From Lutibacter sp. (lineage in GTDB: Bacteria > Bacteroidota > Bacteroidia > Flavobacteriales > Flavobacteriaceae): a stretch of 64,000 nt of DNA. This document shows positions 1-7,513 of this stretch, in pieces. The DNA lies in assembly GCF_016342705.1 (NCBI RefSeq), contig NZ_JAEINV010000002.1:298625-362624 (forward strand). The letters are read 5' to 3'. How positions within the stretch are numbered: position 1 is the first letter of the stretch; every line of letters begins with the position of its first letter. Below the pieces are notes generated by a model. That model did not search any database. It worked only from the letters and a program-made list of their open reading frames with translations, and had not been told where the DNA came from. Made by a program: the position numbers and the translations under genes.

Positions 1-279
1 AAAAATATGTTTAGCCTCAAAATATCCTCTATTTCTAGCAGCTAACAATGCATTGTTATTTAAAATATCCTGCTCAATCTCTAATACTTTGTGTTTATGG
101 TCATGAGAATGCGCATGCGCATGTGAATGTCCATCATGATGGTGGTGGTGATCATCATCATGAGTATGAGAATGTTCACCGTGATGATGGTGACGTTCTT
201 CATGTGAATGTTTATGTTCTCCAGGTTTTAAAATTGTTGGACCCTCATTATCTGATCCACAGCCGCAAGTTCCACACAT
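1..279 (-). CDS. hypB: HypB, hydrogenase nickel insertion GTPase (N-terminal part; runs off the left edge)
   Basis: Read leftward from an ATG at 279, the frame stays open to the window edge (93 codons). HypB is the GTPase that, with HypA, delivers nickel to the hydrogenase large subunit in the cytoplasm. The N-terminus has the CGTCGCG-type motif (residues 2-8), a high-affinity Ni site in E. coli HypB. It is followed by a very His-rich stretch (about residues 22-63, including HHHHH and repeated HSH/HAH units), as in HypB proteins that store nickel. The VLEIEQDILNNNALLAARNR segment then begins the conserved region. The GTPase motifs lie outside the window. It starts 12 bp after hypA, in the same direction, so the two are probably co-transcribed. 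Confidence 0.95.
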   Translation of the reverse strand, partial: MCGTCGCGSDNEGPTILKPGEHKHSHEERHHHHGEHSHTHDDDHHHHHDGHSHAHAHSHDHKHKVLEIEQDILNNNALLAARNRGYFEAKHIF

Positions 280-291
280 AATTTTATAAAT

Positions 292-633
292 TTAAATGAC
301 TTCTAACGTTTTAACTTTTAACTCTTTTCCTTTTAAAATTCCTTTAAAATTACTACCACAATTTGGGCAGCAATCATGAATGTTTTCCATTGCAAACTCA
401 GTATCACAATCTATACATTTTCCAACTCCATCAATCACATGAATTTCTTTTTCTGCATTTTCAAGTACGGTGTCTTGCACCGCAGAACTCCAAACAAAAT
501 TTAATGAATCAATTTCAATACCAGCCAAAACACCAATTTCTAATTCAATTTTTGTCACCTTTTTAGCCTTCGCTTTTGCAGTTTCATCTTCTGCAATTTT
601 CACAATTCCTAAAGCAATGGATAATTCGTGCAT
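292..633 (-). CDS. hypA: HypA, hydrogenase maturation nickel metallochaperone
   Basis: A 113-residue protein of the HypA/HybF family, which binds Ni at the N-terminal Met-His and a structural Zn in the C-terminal half. The N-terminus reads MHELSIALGIV, and MHE is the nickel-binding signature. Two CxxC motifs (CIDC and CPNC) form the zinc site. The frame is open for 21 more codons upstream, to 696, but HypA must begin with Met-His for function, so 633 is the start. It is followed by hypB and transcribed divergently from the hydrogenase structural genes. The pair supplies nickel to HyaB. Confidence 0.95.
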   Translation of the reverse strand: MHELSIALGIVKIAEDETAKAKAKKVTKIELEIGVLAGIEIDSLNFVWSSAVQDTVLENAEKEIHVIDGVGKCIDCDTEFAMENIHDCCPNCGSNFKGILKGKELKVKTLEVI

Positions 634-711
634 GAGTATTAAACGATTTACTCTCAAAGTTACAAAATATATAAAAAGAAACCCTATGATAATCATCAGT
701 AAAAAACCACT

Positions 712-725
712 GTAACAATTGTTAC
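712..725. promoter_or_regulatory. perfect 14-bp palindrome in the hypA/hyaA divergent region
   Basis: GTAACAATTGTTAC is a perfect inverted repeat with half-sites GTAAC and GTTAC separated by 4 bp. This spacing resembles operators of Crp/Fnr-family dimers. It lies 79 bp upstream of the hypA start and 150 bp upstream of the hyaA start, in the only shared control region of the hydrogenase locus. The regulator is not identifiable from the window, so the operator role is inferred. Confidence 0.45.
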
Positions 726-756
726 TATTAAGGATTGTGCAGTCTTATTTTAAAAC

Positions 757-816
757 ATTCTAAATTAGGTAGTTACACTTGTTTTAATCAAATAATATTG
801 TAAATTAGATAGGTTC
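757..816. repeat. imperfect direct repeat upstream of hyaA
   Basis: ATTCTAAATTAGGTAGTTAC (757-776) recurs as ATTGTAAATTAGATAGGTTC (797-816), exactly 40 bp apart. It lies between the palindrome at 712-725 and the hyaA start. Two same-orientation copies about four helical turns apart could be binding sites for one activator. In AT-rich intergenic DNA a chance match is also possible. Confidence 0.35.
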
Positions 817-874
817 TTTTCACTTAAAGAAACAAACTACATAAAAAGTCTTTTTATTATTTAAATTTTTACTT

Positions 875-1999
875 ATGTCTAACAATAATGAACAACGCAA
901 AACCTATTATGAAAGCATCATAAAACAAGGTTATAGCCGTAGAGATTTCATGAAGTTTTCCACTTATATGGCCGCTTTTATGGGGTTAGAAAATTCTATG
1001 GTGGGACAAATAGCACAATCTTTAGAAAAAACGCCTCGATTGCCTGTTATTTGGGAACATTACCAAGAATGCACGTGTTGCAGTGAATCATTTATCAGGT
1101 CAAATCACCCAATTGTTGCTGATATTATTTTAGATAAAATTTCATTAGACTATACCTTAACACTAATGGCTGCATCTGGTCATCAAGCAGAAGCAGCAAA
1201 ACAAGAAACCATGAAAAAATATCATGGTGAATATATTTTATGTGTGGAAGGTTCAATTCCAATGGGAGATGACGGAAATTATTGCTGTATTGCTGGAAAA
1301 TCTGCTAAAGATGCATTTTTAGAAGCGGCCGAAGGAGCAAAAGCTATTATTGCTTGGGGAAGTTGCGCTTCAAACGGTTGTGTTCAGGCAGCAAAACCAA
1401 ATCCAACAGGCGCGACTCCAATTCATAAAATTGTAAAAAACAAACCAATAATTAGAGTTCCTGGTTGTCCACCAATTGGTGAAGTAATGGCTGGGATTAT
1501 TGTACACGTAGTTGCATTTGGTCGCTTACCAAAATTAGATCGATTAGGAAGACCAAAAGCATTTTACGCAAAACGTGTTCATGACTCTTGCTACAGAAGA
1601 CCTTATTATGATGCTGGTTTATTTGCCGAAACTTTTGATGATCAAAATGCAAAAAACGGCTATTGCTTATATAAATTAGGTTGCAAAGGGCCAATGACTT
1701 ACAACTCTTGTGGAACTATAAAATGGAATAATGGTGTAAGCTATCCTATTCAATCTGGTCACGGATGTATTGGTTGTAGTGAAGAAGATTTCTGGGATAA
1801 CGGACCTTTCTACGAAAGAACAACTAAAATGCCTGGATTTGCAGTAGAATCTAATGCTGATACCGTTGGAAAAGTAGCTGCTGGTGTTTTAGCCGGTGGA
1901 ATTGCAGTGCACGCTATAGCTGCAAATATCTCTAAACGAAAAGAGTTAATGGATAGAATTAACAGAGGTAAGGATAACGAAAAAAATATTGAGTCTTAA
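875..1999 (+). CDS. hyaA: [NiFe]-hydrogenase small subunit, membrane-bound uptake type with six-Cys proximal cluster
   Basis: A 374-residue precursor of the electron-transferring subunit of a group 1 periplasm-facing H2-uptake hydrogenase. A Tat signal (SRRDFMK, residues 21-27) precedes the mature part. Proximal-cluster cysteines are C66, C68 and C69 (ECTCCSES), C164 and C169 (GSCASNGC), and C198 (PGC). O2-sensitive enzymes have Gly at the C68 and C169 positions. The extra pair is the hallmark of the [4Fe-3S] cluster of O2-tolerant hydrogenases such as Ralstonia HoxK. All six sit at a constant offset of 49 from the HoxK mature numbering as I recall it. H236 and C239 begin the distal-cluster ligands, and the GHGCIGCSE region holds medial-cluster cysteines. 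A C-terminal hydrophobic helix (about residues 328-352) anchors it to the membrane. hyaB follows after 11 bp. Confidence 0.97.
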   Translation: MSNNNEQRKTYYESIIKQGYSRRDFMKFSTYMAAFMGLENSMVGQIAQSLEKTPRLPVIWEHYQECTCCSESFIRSNHPIVADIILDKISLDYTLTLMAASGHQAEAAKQETMKKYHGEYILCVEGSIPMGDDGNYCCIAGKSAKDAFLEAAEGAKAIIAWGSCASNGCVQAAKPNPTGATPIHKIVKNKPIIRVPGCPPIGEVMAGIIVHVVAFGRLPKLDRLGRPKAFYAKRVHDSCYRRPYYDAGLFAETFDDQNAKNGYCLYKLGCKGPMTYNSCGTIKWNNGVSYPIQSGHGCIGCSEEDFWDNGPFYERTTKMPGFAVESNADTVGKVAAGVLAGGIAVHAIAANISKRKELMDRINRGKDNEKNIES

Positions 2000-2010
2000 A
2001 ACATATAACA

Positions 2011-3741
2011 ATGGCAAATAGAATAGTAGTTGACCCAATTACACGTATAGAAGGTCATTTAAGAATAGAAGCAGAAATAAAAGATGGTATTATAGTAGAT
2101 GCTTTTAGCTCAAGTACCATGGTTAGAGGTATTGAACAAATTGTTAAAGGCCGAGATCCGCGTGATGTTTGGGCATTTGTACAACGTACTTGTGGTGTTT
2201 GTACAACCGTTCATGCACTTGCTTCAGTTCGCTCTGTAGAAGATGCTTTAGGAATTGCAGTGCCTCCAAACGCCGAAATGGTTCGTAATATTATGGAAGG
2301 TGCTTTGTATATGCACGATCACGCCGTACATTTTTATCATTTGCATGCATTAGACTGGGTAGATGTTGTAAACTGTTTAAAAGCGGATCCTGCTCAAACT
2401 TCAGCCTTAGCGCAAAGTATTTCAAAATGGCCAAAAAGTTCACCTGGTTATTTTTCTGATATTCAAAAAAGAATTCAAAAATTTGTTGAAAGCGGTCAAC
2501 TTGGAATTTTCGCCAATGGCTATTGGGGACATCCACAAATGAAATTGCCTGCTGAAGTAAATTTATTAGCGGTGGCACATTATTTAGAAGCGTTAGATTG
2601 GCAAAAAGAAATTGTAAAAGTACATACCATTTTTGGAGGTAAAAATCCACATCCAAATTATTTAGTTGGTGGAATGGCTTGTGCTATTAATTCTGATGGC
2701 GCTGGAGGTTTAAATGCTGAAAGACTTGCATACGTAGGAAAGTTGTTACAAGACGGAAAAGATTTTATTGAACAAGTGTATATTCCAGATTTATTAGCCA
2801 TTGCTTCTTTCTACAAAGATTGGGGAGCTATTGGTAAAGGATTTGGAAATTATATGAGTTATGGTGATTTCCCAACTAATGGTTACGCAGATTTATCTAG
2901 TTTTAAATTCCCTTCGGGAGTTATTTTAAATGGCGATTTATCAAAAATACATGAGGTAGACCATAGAAATGGTGATATTGAAGAATTTGTAAATAATTCA
3001 TGGTACAATTATTCTGATGGTGATGATAAAGGAAAACATCCTTGGGATGGTGAAACTAACATTAAATACTCAGGACCAAAACCACCATATGAGTTTTTAA
3101 ATGTGGAGGAAAAATACAGTTTTATTAAAACACCACGTTGGAAAGGTTTACCAATGGAAGTTGGACCTTTAGCACGTTTATTAGTCGGTTACGGACGTGG
3201 AAATAAAGAAATTCAAGATGCTGTAAATGGAGCATTAACTCATTTGGACGTGCCTGTTGATGCATTATTTTCAACATTAGGAAGAACTGCTGCTCGTGGA
3301 ATTGAAACACAATTAGTGGCTAATTGGACCATGGAATTCTACAATACTTTAATGACTAACATTAAAAATGGAGACGAACGTATGGCAAATATGGACAGTT
3401 GGGAACCTTCAACTTGGCCTTCTGAAGCTAAAGGAGTTGGATTTATGGAAGCTCCTCGTGGTGCATTAGCGCATTGGATTAAAATTAAAGATGGTAAAAC
3501 TGAAAATTATCAACAAGTGGTACCAAGTACTTGGAATGCTTCACCGCGTGATCCAAAAGGACAACGTTCTGCTTATGAATCTTGCCTAATAGGAACACCT
3601 GTTGCAGACCCAGAATTACCGTTAGAAATTATAAGAACTATCCACTCTTTTGACCCTTGTATTGCTTGTGCTGTGCATTTATATGATGAACATGGAAATC
3701 ATATTTCGCAAGTTCAAAATATTGCAAGTTGTGAAAGTTAA
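2011..3741 (+). CDS. hyaB: [NiFe]-hydrogenase large (catalytic) subunit
   Basis: A 576-residue subunit that binds the NiFe(CN)2CO active site and splits H2. The N-terminal L1 motif RTCGVCTTVH and the C-terminal L2 motif DPCIACAVH supply the four metal-binding cysteines. After the L2 histidine comes a tail of about 20 residues (LYDEHGNH...ASCES), which the endopeptidase HyaD would remove after nickel insertion. The length fits the group 1 family. It lies 11 bp after hyaA and 10 bp before the cytochrome b gene, so the three form one structural operon. It has no signal of its own and should be exported with HyaA by the Tat system. Confidence 0.97.
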   Translation: MANRIVVDPITRIEGHLRIEAEIKDGIIVDAFSSSTMVRGIEQIVKGRDPRDVWAFVQRTCGVCTTVHALASVRSVEDALGIAVPPNAEMVRNIMEGALYMHDHAVHFYHLHALDWVDVVNCLKADPAQTSALAQSISKWPKSSPGYFSDIQKRIQKFVESGQLGIFANGYWGHPQMKLPAEVNLLAVAHYLEALDWQKEIVKVHTIFGGKNPHPNYLVGGMACAINSDGAGGLNAERLAYVGKLLQDGKDFIEQVYIPDLLAIASFYKDWGAIGKGFGNYMSYGDFPTNGYADLSSFKFPSGVILNGDLSKIHEVDHRNGDIEEFVNNSWYNYSDGDDKGKHPWDGETNIKYSGPKPPYEFLNVEEKYSFIKTPRWKGLPMEVGPLARLLVGYGRGNKEIQDAVNGALTHLDVPVDALFSTLGRTAARGIETQLVANWTMEFYNTLMTNIKNGDERMANMDSWEPSTWPSEAKGVGFMEAPRGALAHWIKIKDGKTENYQQVVPSTWNASPRDPKGQRSAYESCLIGTPVADPELPLEIIRTIHSFDPCIACAVHLYDEHGNHISQVQNIASCES

Positions 3742-3751
3742 AACGTAAACT

Positions 3752-4474
3752 ATGGAAGCAAAAAAATTTATAAGAGTCATGGTTTGGGAACTCCCAGTGC
3801 GTTTATTTCACTGGTTAAATGTGCTTGCTATTATTGTGCTGTGTATTACAGGTTTTTTAATTGCAAATCCACCGGCATTATTGTCAAACGCTGAAGCTAC
3901 AAATTTACACTCGTTCGGAATCGTTCGTTTTATACATTTTGTAGCTGCTTATATTTTTCTTTTTATTATGATAATGAGAATTTATTGGTCGTTTGTGGGA
4001 AATCAATTTGCTAGTTGGCGTGCTTTTTGGCCATTCAGTAAAAAGAATTGGAATAACTTTTGGCACGTTGTTAAAATAGATGTAATGCTCTTAAATGAAG
4101 ATCATCCAAATATTAAAGATATTAGCGTTGGTCATAATAGTGTTGCAACGTTATCTTATTTAGTGATGTTTTTTATAGCAATAATTCAAATATGTACTGG
4201 TTTTGCGTTGTATGCAGATACTTCAGGTTGGTGGTTGCCAAAATTATTTTCGTGGGTAGTTCCATTGTTTGGAGGTGATTTTATGGTTCGCACCATTCAT
4301 CATGTTGCAATGTGGACATTCATTTTATTTAGTTTAGTACACGTGTATTTAGTTTTTTATCACGATTGGTTAGAAGGTCGTGGCGAAGTTTCTTCAATGT
4401 TTGGAGGCTTTAAATTTGTACGAGAAGATAGAATTAAACATCACGAAGATATTCCAGAAGAAAATAAAAAATAA
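3752..4474 (+). CDS. hyaC: Ni/Fe-hydrogenase b-type cytochrome subunit
   Basis: A 240-residue integral membrane protein of the HyaC/HoxZ family. It anchors the hydrogenase dimer and passes electrons from the distal cluster to quinone through two b hemes. Four hydrophobic helices are visible (about residues 18-38, 58-82, 128-152 and 180-205). Candidate heme-ligating histidines occur in RLFHWLNV (H20), RFIHFVAAY, IHHVAMW and LVHVYLVFYH. The C-terminus is charged and cytoplasmic. The gene directly follows hyaB and ends just before a strong hairpin (4484-4532). Confidence 0.95.
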   Translation: MEAKKFIRVMVWELPVRLFHWLNVLAIIVLCITGFLIANPPALLSNAEATNLHSFGIVRFIHFVAAYIFLFIMIMRIYWSFVGNQFASWRAFWPFSKKNWNNFWHVVKIDVMLLNEDHPNIKDISVGHNSVATLSYLVMFFIAIIQICTGFALYADTSGWWLPKLFSWVVPLFGGDFMVRTIHHVAMWTFILFSLVHVYLVFYHDWLEGRGEVSSMFGGFKFVREDRIKHHEDIPEENKK

Positions 4475-4483
4475 TACATTCTT

Positions 4484-4532
4484 AAAAGTAAATTCATTTT
4501 ATCACTATTTCAAATAAAATGAATTTGCTTTT
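4484..4532 (+). terminator. 19-bp-stem hairpin with U tract between hyaC and hyaD
   Basis: The arms at 4484-4502 and 4514-4532 are complementary over all 19 positions if one G-U pair is allowed. The loop is 11 nt and the right arm runs into a T tract. The sequence is AT-rich but the stem is long. The downstream genes continue in the same direction after 16 bp with no obvious new promoter, so it may be a partial terminator or RNA-stability element that keeps structural-subunit mRNA above maturation-gene mRNA. Confidence 0.55.
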
Positions 4533-4548
4533 TAAAATTTGAAAATAT

Positions 4549-5076
4549 ATGAACGAAAGAACTCCAGTTGCCATTAGCAGCGATTCCTATTTTTTTGAAA
4601 AAGACAAATCCAACAGTATTTTAGTCATGGGTGTTGGCAATTATTTAATGGGTGATGAAGGGATTGGCGTGCATATTATTCAGGAAATGAGTAAAATTGA
4701 ACTACCTGAATATGTTGATATTTTAGATGGCGGAACAGGTGGTTTTTTATTGCTGAATTGTTTTGAAGCCTATAAAACCATCATTTTTGTGGATGCAACT
4801 ATGGATGGAAAACCAGCTGGAACAATTTCTCTTATTCGTCCAAAATTCGCATCGGATTTTCCTTCCGCATTAAGTGTTCATGATGTTGGTTTAAAAGATA
4901 TGATTGAAGCAGTGTATTTAATGGATCATATTCCTGATATTCATTTATTTACAGTTTCTATTAAAGAATTAAATCCTATGACTATAGATTTAAACGACAA
5001 AGTTAGAGCCTGTATTCCTGAAATTATTGATAATATTTTAAGCCATTCAGAAGCACTTCACCTAAAAAAAGTGTAA
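4549..5076 (+). CDS. hyaD: Hydrogenase maturation endopeptidase (HyaD/HybD/HoxM family)
   Basis: A 175-residue cytoplasmic protease that removes the C-terminal tail of HyaB once nickel is in place. The family signature MGVGNYLMGDEGIGVH (about residues 27-42) contains the metal-binding acidic residue (E37 by analogy with Glu16 of HybD). ILDGGTGG supplies the central Asp and SVHDVGLKD the His. An extension of about 23 residues precedes the conserved core. The only ATG that keeps the conserved region is the one at 4549. It is placed between the structural genes and hypF. Confidence 0.93.
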   Translation: MNERTPVAISSDSYFFEKDKSNSILVMGVGNYLMGDEGIGVHIIQEMSKIELPEYVDILDGGTGGFLLLNCFEAYKTIIFVDATMDGKPAGTISLIRPKFASDFPSALSVHDVGLKDMIEAVYLMDHIPDIHLFTVSIKELNPMTIDLNDKVRACIPEIIDNILSHSEALHLKKV

Positions 5077-5107
5077 ATTTATAGTAACCTATAAAGCTAT
5101 AAATTAA

Positions 5108-7363
5108 ATGGTTAAAACCTATAAAATTAGAGTTTCCGGACAAGTTCAGGGTGTAGGTTTTCGGCCATATGTTTATATGTTGGCTATAAAATTCAATTTA
5201 AAAGGTACGGTTTCAAACAATGAATACGGAGTATTGATTTTTGCTTGTGGAGAACCGCAAAATATATCTGCCTTTTATAAAAAATTAATAAATTTTCCAC
5301 CGCCAGCTTCCAACATTCAAAACAGTTTAATTGAAGAAATTGAAAGTCGAAAATTTGAAGGTTTTAAAATAATTCCTAGTGAAAAAGGCGGAAAATTAAA
5401 CTTACCATTAACACCTGATTTTGCCATTTGTGATGACTGTAAAAATGAAATCAAAAATCCAAAGAACAAACGTTTCAATTATCCTTTCACAACGTGCGTA
5501 AATTGCGGCCCTAGATATGCAATTACAGAAAATTTTCCTTTTGAAAGAAGTAATACAAATATTGATGAATTTCCAATGTGTGTTGATTGTATGGAAGAAT
5601 ACACAAATCCAATCAATAGAAGATTTCATTCGCAAACAAATACGTGTTCAACCTGTGGAATTGATTTAGTTTTAATAAATGCTGAGGGAAAAACAGTTGA
5701 AACTTCAAAAGATACTATTTTTAATAGTGTTGCCTTTTTACTTTCTGAAGGAAATATTGTTGCTATTAAAAACACAAGTGGTTATTTACTCTGTTGCAAT
5801 GCCGAAAATAAAAATGTTATTCAAAAGTTAAGAGAAAAAAAACATCGTCCAAAAAAACCGTTTGCAGTATTATTCCCGTCGCTGGAGAAACTTCAAAAAG
5901 AAGTTGAAATTAGCCAAAACGAAAAGGAATCACTTACTTCAACGGAAAGTCCAATTACTATAATTTCATCAAAAAACTACACTGGAAATTTAGCTTTAAA
6001 TACAATTGCTCCAAACCTAAAACAACTTGGTGTAATGTTACCTTATACAGGTATTTTACAGTTATTGGCAAATGAATTAAGTTTTCCCATTGTTGCAACC
6101 AGCGGAAATATTCATGGATCACCAATTATTTGCGAAAATAATGAAGCATTTGAAAAATTAAAACAAGTAGCTGACTATTTTTTACAACATAATTTAAAAA
6201 TTACACATCCACAAGATGATTCTTTAGTGAAATTGAGCGCAAAGTTTCAACAAAAAACTATGTTTAGGCGCTCACGAGGTTTTGCGCCAAATTATATGAA
6301 TATTGATATTCAATCTGAAGAAAAAATATTGGCTATGGGCGCCGATTTAAAAAGTAGTTTTGCATATTATCCGAATAGTTTTTTATATATAAGTCAGTAT
6401 ATTGGGAATTTAGAAAATTTTGATGTTTACAATCGGTTTTCTTCGGAAGTAAACTCATTTATAAACATATTTGAACAACAACCAGAAGTTATTTTAGTGG
6501 ATAAACATCCGTTGTATCAAAGTTCGCAATTTGGCAAAGAATTGGCTCAAAAAACGAATGCTAAAATTATTGAAATTCAACATCATAAAGCACATTTTGC
6601 AGCAATTTTAGGAGAACATCATTTATTTAAAGAAAAAGTATTAGGTGTTGTTTTTGATGGCACTGGTTTTGGTGATGATGCACAAATTTGGGGCGGAGAA
6701 TTCTTTATTTATTCAAATAATTCTATTGACAGAATTGGACATATTGAAAACTTTAATTGGTTGTTAGGCGATAAAATGTCCAAAGAACCTCGTTTATCTT
6801 TGTTTTCGCTGGCTTCAGAAGAAATGAATGACGTTTTAGTACAAAAATTCACATCAACTGAATTAAAAAATTATAGTTATTTAAAGAAAAATAATCAACT
6901 TAAAACATCTTCGGTCGGGAGATTATTTGACGCCGTTGCTTCTTTATTAAATATTTCTGATTATAATTCCTACGAAGGTGAAGCCGCTATTTTATTGGAA
7001 AATTCAATTGACAATTATAATTTAAAAAACTGTAAAAACTATTTAAATTCAACGGATGTTATTTCTGCTAATAAAATAATTTCGGCAGTATATAAAGATA
7101 TTCAACAAGAAAATTCAACAGCAAATATTATTGCTAATTTTTTATTTACGTTGGCAACTTCCATTTTAAAAATGGCTAAAAAACACCATTTTAAATATAT
7201 TGCTTGCAGTGGAGGTGTTTTTCAAAACACAACTTTGGTAGATATGCTTTTAGAATTAGCTCCAAAAGAAATTAAATTGTATTTTCATAGAGAATTATCA
7301 CCAAACGATGAAAATATTTCCTTTGGACAAATCATGTATTATTTGAAAATAAAATTAAAATAG
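5108..7363 (+). CDS. hypF: Carbamoyltransferase HypF
   Basis: A 751-residue protein that makes the CN ligand precursor by activating carbamoyl phosphate with ATP and passing the carbamoyl group to the HypE C-terminal cysteine. The domains appear in the usual order. The acylphosphatase domain has GQVQGVGFRP near residue 10. Two zinc fingers follow (CDDC...CVNCGPR and CVDC...CSTCG, about residues 105-180). Next come a YrdC-like nucleotide-binding domain (about 200-385) and a Kae1-like domain with HHKAH, FDGTGFGDD and CSGGVFQN. The length matches the family. It lies 31 bp downstream of hyaD. Confidence 0.97.
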   Translation: MVKTYKIRVSGQVQGVGFRPYVYMLAIKFNLKGTVSNNEYGVLIFACGEPQNISAFYKKLINFPPPASNIQNSLIEEIESRKFEGFKIIPSEKGGKLNLPLTPDFAICDDCKNEIKNPKNKRFNYPFTTCVNCGPRYAITENFPFERSNTNIDEFPMCVDCMEEYTNPINRRFHSQTNTCSTCGIDLVLINAEGKTVETSKDTIFNSVAFLLSEGNIVAIKNTSGYLLCCNAENKNVIQKLREKKHRPKKPFAVLFPSLEKLQKEVEISQNEKESLTSTESPITIISSKNYTGNLALNTIAPNLKQLGVMLPYTGILQLLANELSFPIVATSGNIHGSPIICENNEAFEKLKQVADYFLQHNLKITHPQDDSLVKLSAKFQQKTMFRRSRGFAPNYMNIDIQSEEKILAMGADLKSSFAYYPNSFLYISQYIGNLENFDVYNRFSSEVNSFINIFEQQPEVILVDKHPLYQSSQFGKELAQKTNAKIIEIQHHKAHFAAILGEHHLFKEKVLGVVFDGTGFGDDAQIWGGEFFIYSNNSIDRIGHIENFNWLLGDKMSKEPRLSLFSLASEEMNDVLVQKFTSTELKNYSYLKKNNQLKTSSVGRLFDAVASLLNISDYNSYEGEAAILLENSIDNYNLKNCKNYLNSTDVISANKIISAVYKDIQQENSTANIIANFLFTLATSILKMAKKHHFKYIACSGGVFQNTTLVDMLLELAPKEIKLYFHRELSPNDENISFGQIMYYLKIKLK

Positions 7364-7383
7364 ATTTAAAAAATATAATTTAC

Positions 7384-7461
7384 GTCAACCTGAACTTGTT
7401 TCAGGTTCTCATAATCATTGGTTGTAAGTTTGATGAGATTCTGAAATAAATTGAGAATGAC
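7384..7461. repeat. REP-like nested palindrome, copy A
   Basis: This element of about 78 bp has two outer arms related by imperfect inversion. The left arm starts GTCAACCTGAACTTGTTTCA, and the right arm ends TGAGATTCTGAAATAAATTG followed by AGAATGAC. Each arm also contains the short inner palindrome CTGAA-N5-TTCAG or a decayed form of it. A second copy is at 52664-52736. It separates hypF from hypD and could also fold as a hairpin in the operon transcript. Similar CTGAACTTGTTTCAG elements are, to my knowledge, widespread in Flavobacteriia genomes. Confidence 0.8.
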
Positions 7462-7513
7462 CCTTTTTAAAACTTATTAAATGCCTTTATGATAGGTGCA
7501 AAAAAACATAGAA

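Noticed and set aside
48..281. Plus-strand open frame with many His codons
   Set aside because: It lies antisense to the His-rich part of hypB. The His-rich look comes from CAT/ATG repeats read on the opposite strand.
634..696. 21-codon N-terminal extension of hypA
   Set aside because: HypA needs Met-His at its very N-terminus for nickel binding, and the extension is a hydrophobic intergenic translation.
779..800. TTG plus TAATATTG as a hyaA promoter
   Set aside because: The spacer is only 11 bp, far shorter than the 17-23 bp expected, and the -7 box deviates from TAnnTTTG.
7364..7513. Search for hypC between hypF and hypD
   Set aside because: ATG-CCT-TTA-TGA near 7482 and other starts hit stops within a few codons. 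The gap is occupied by the REP-like element.
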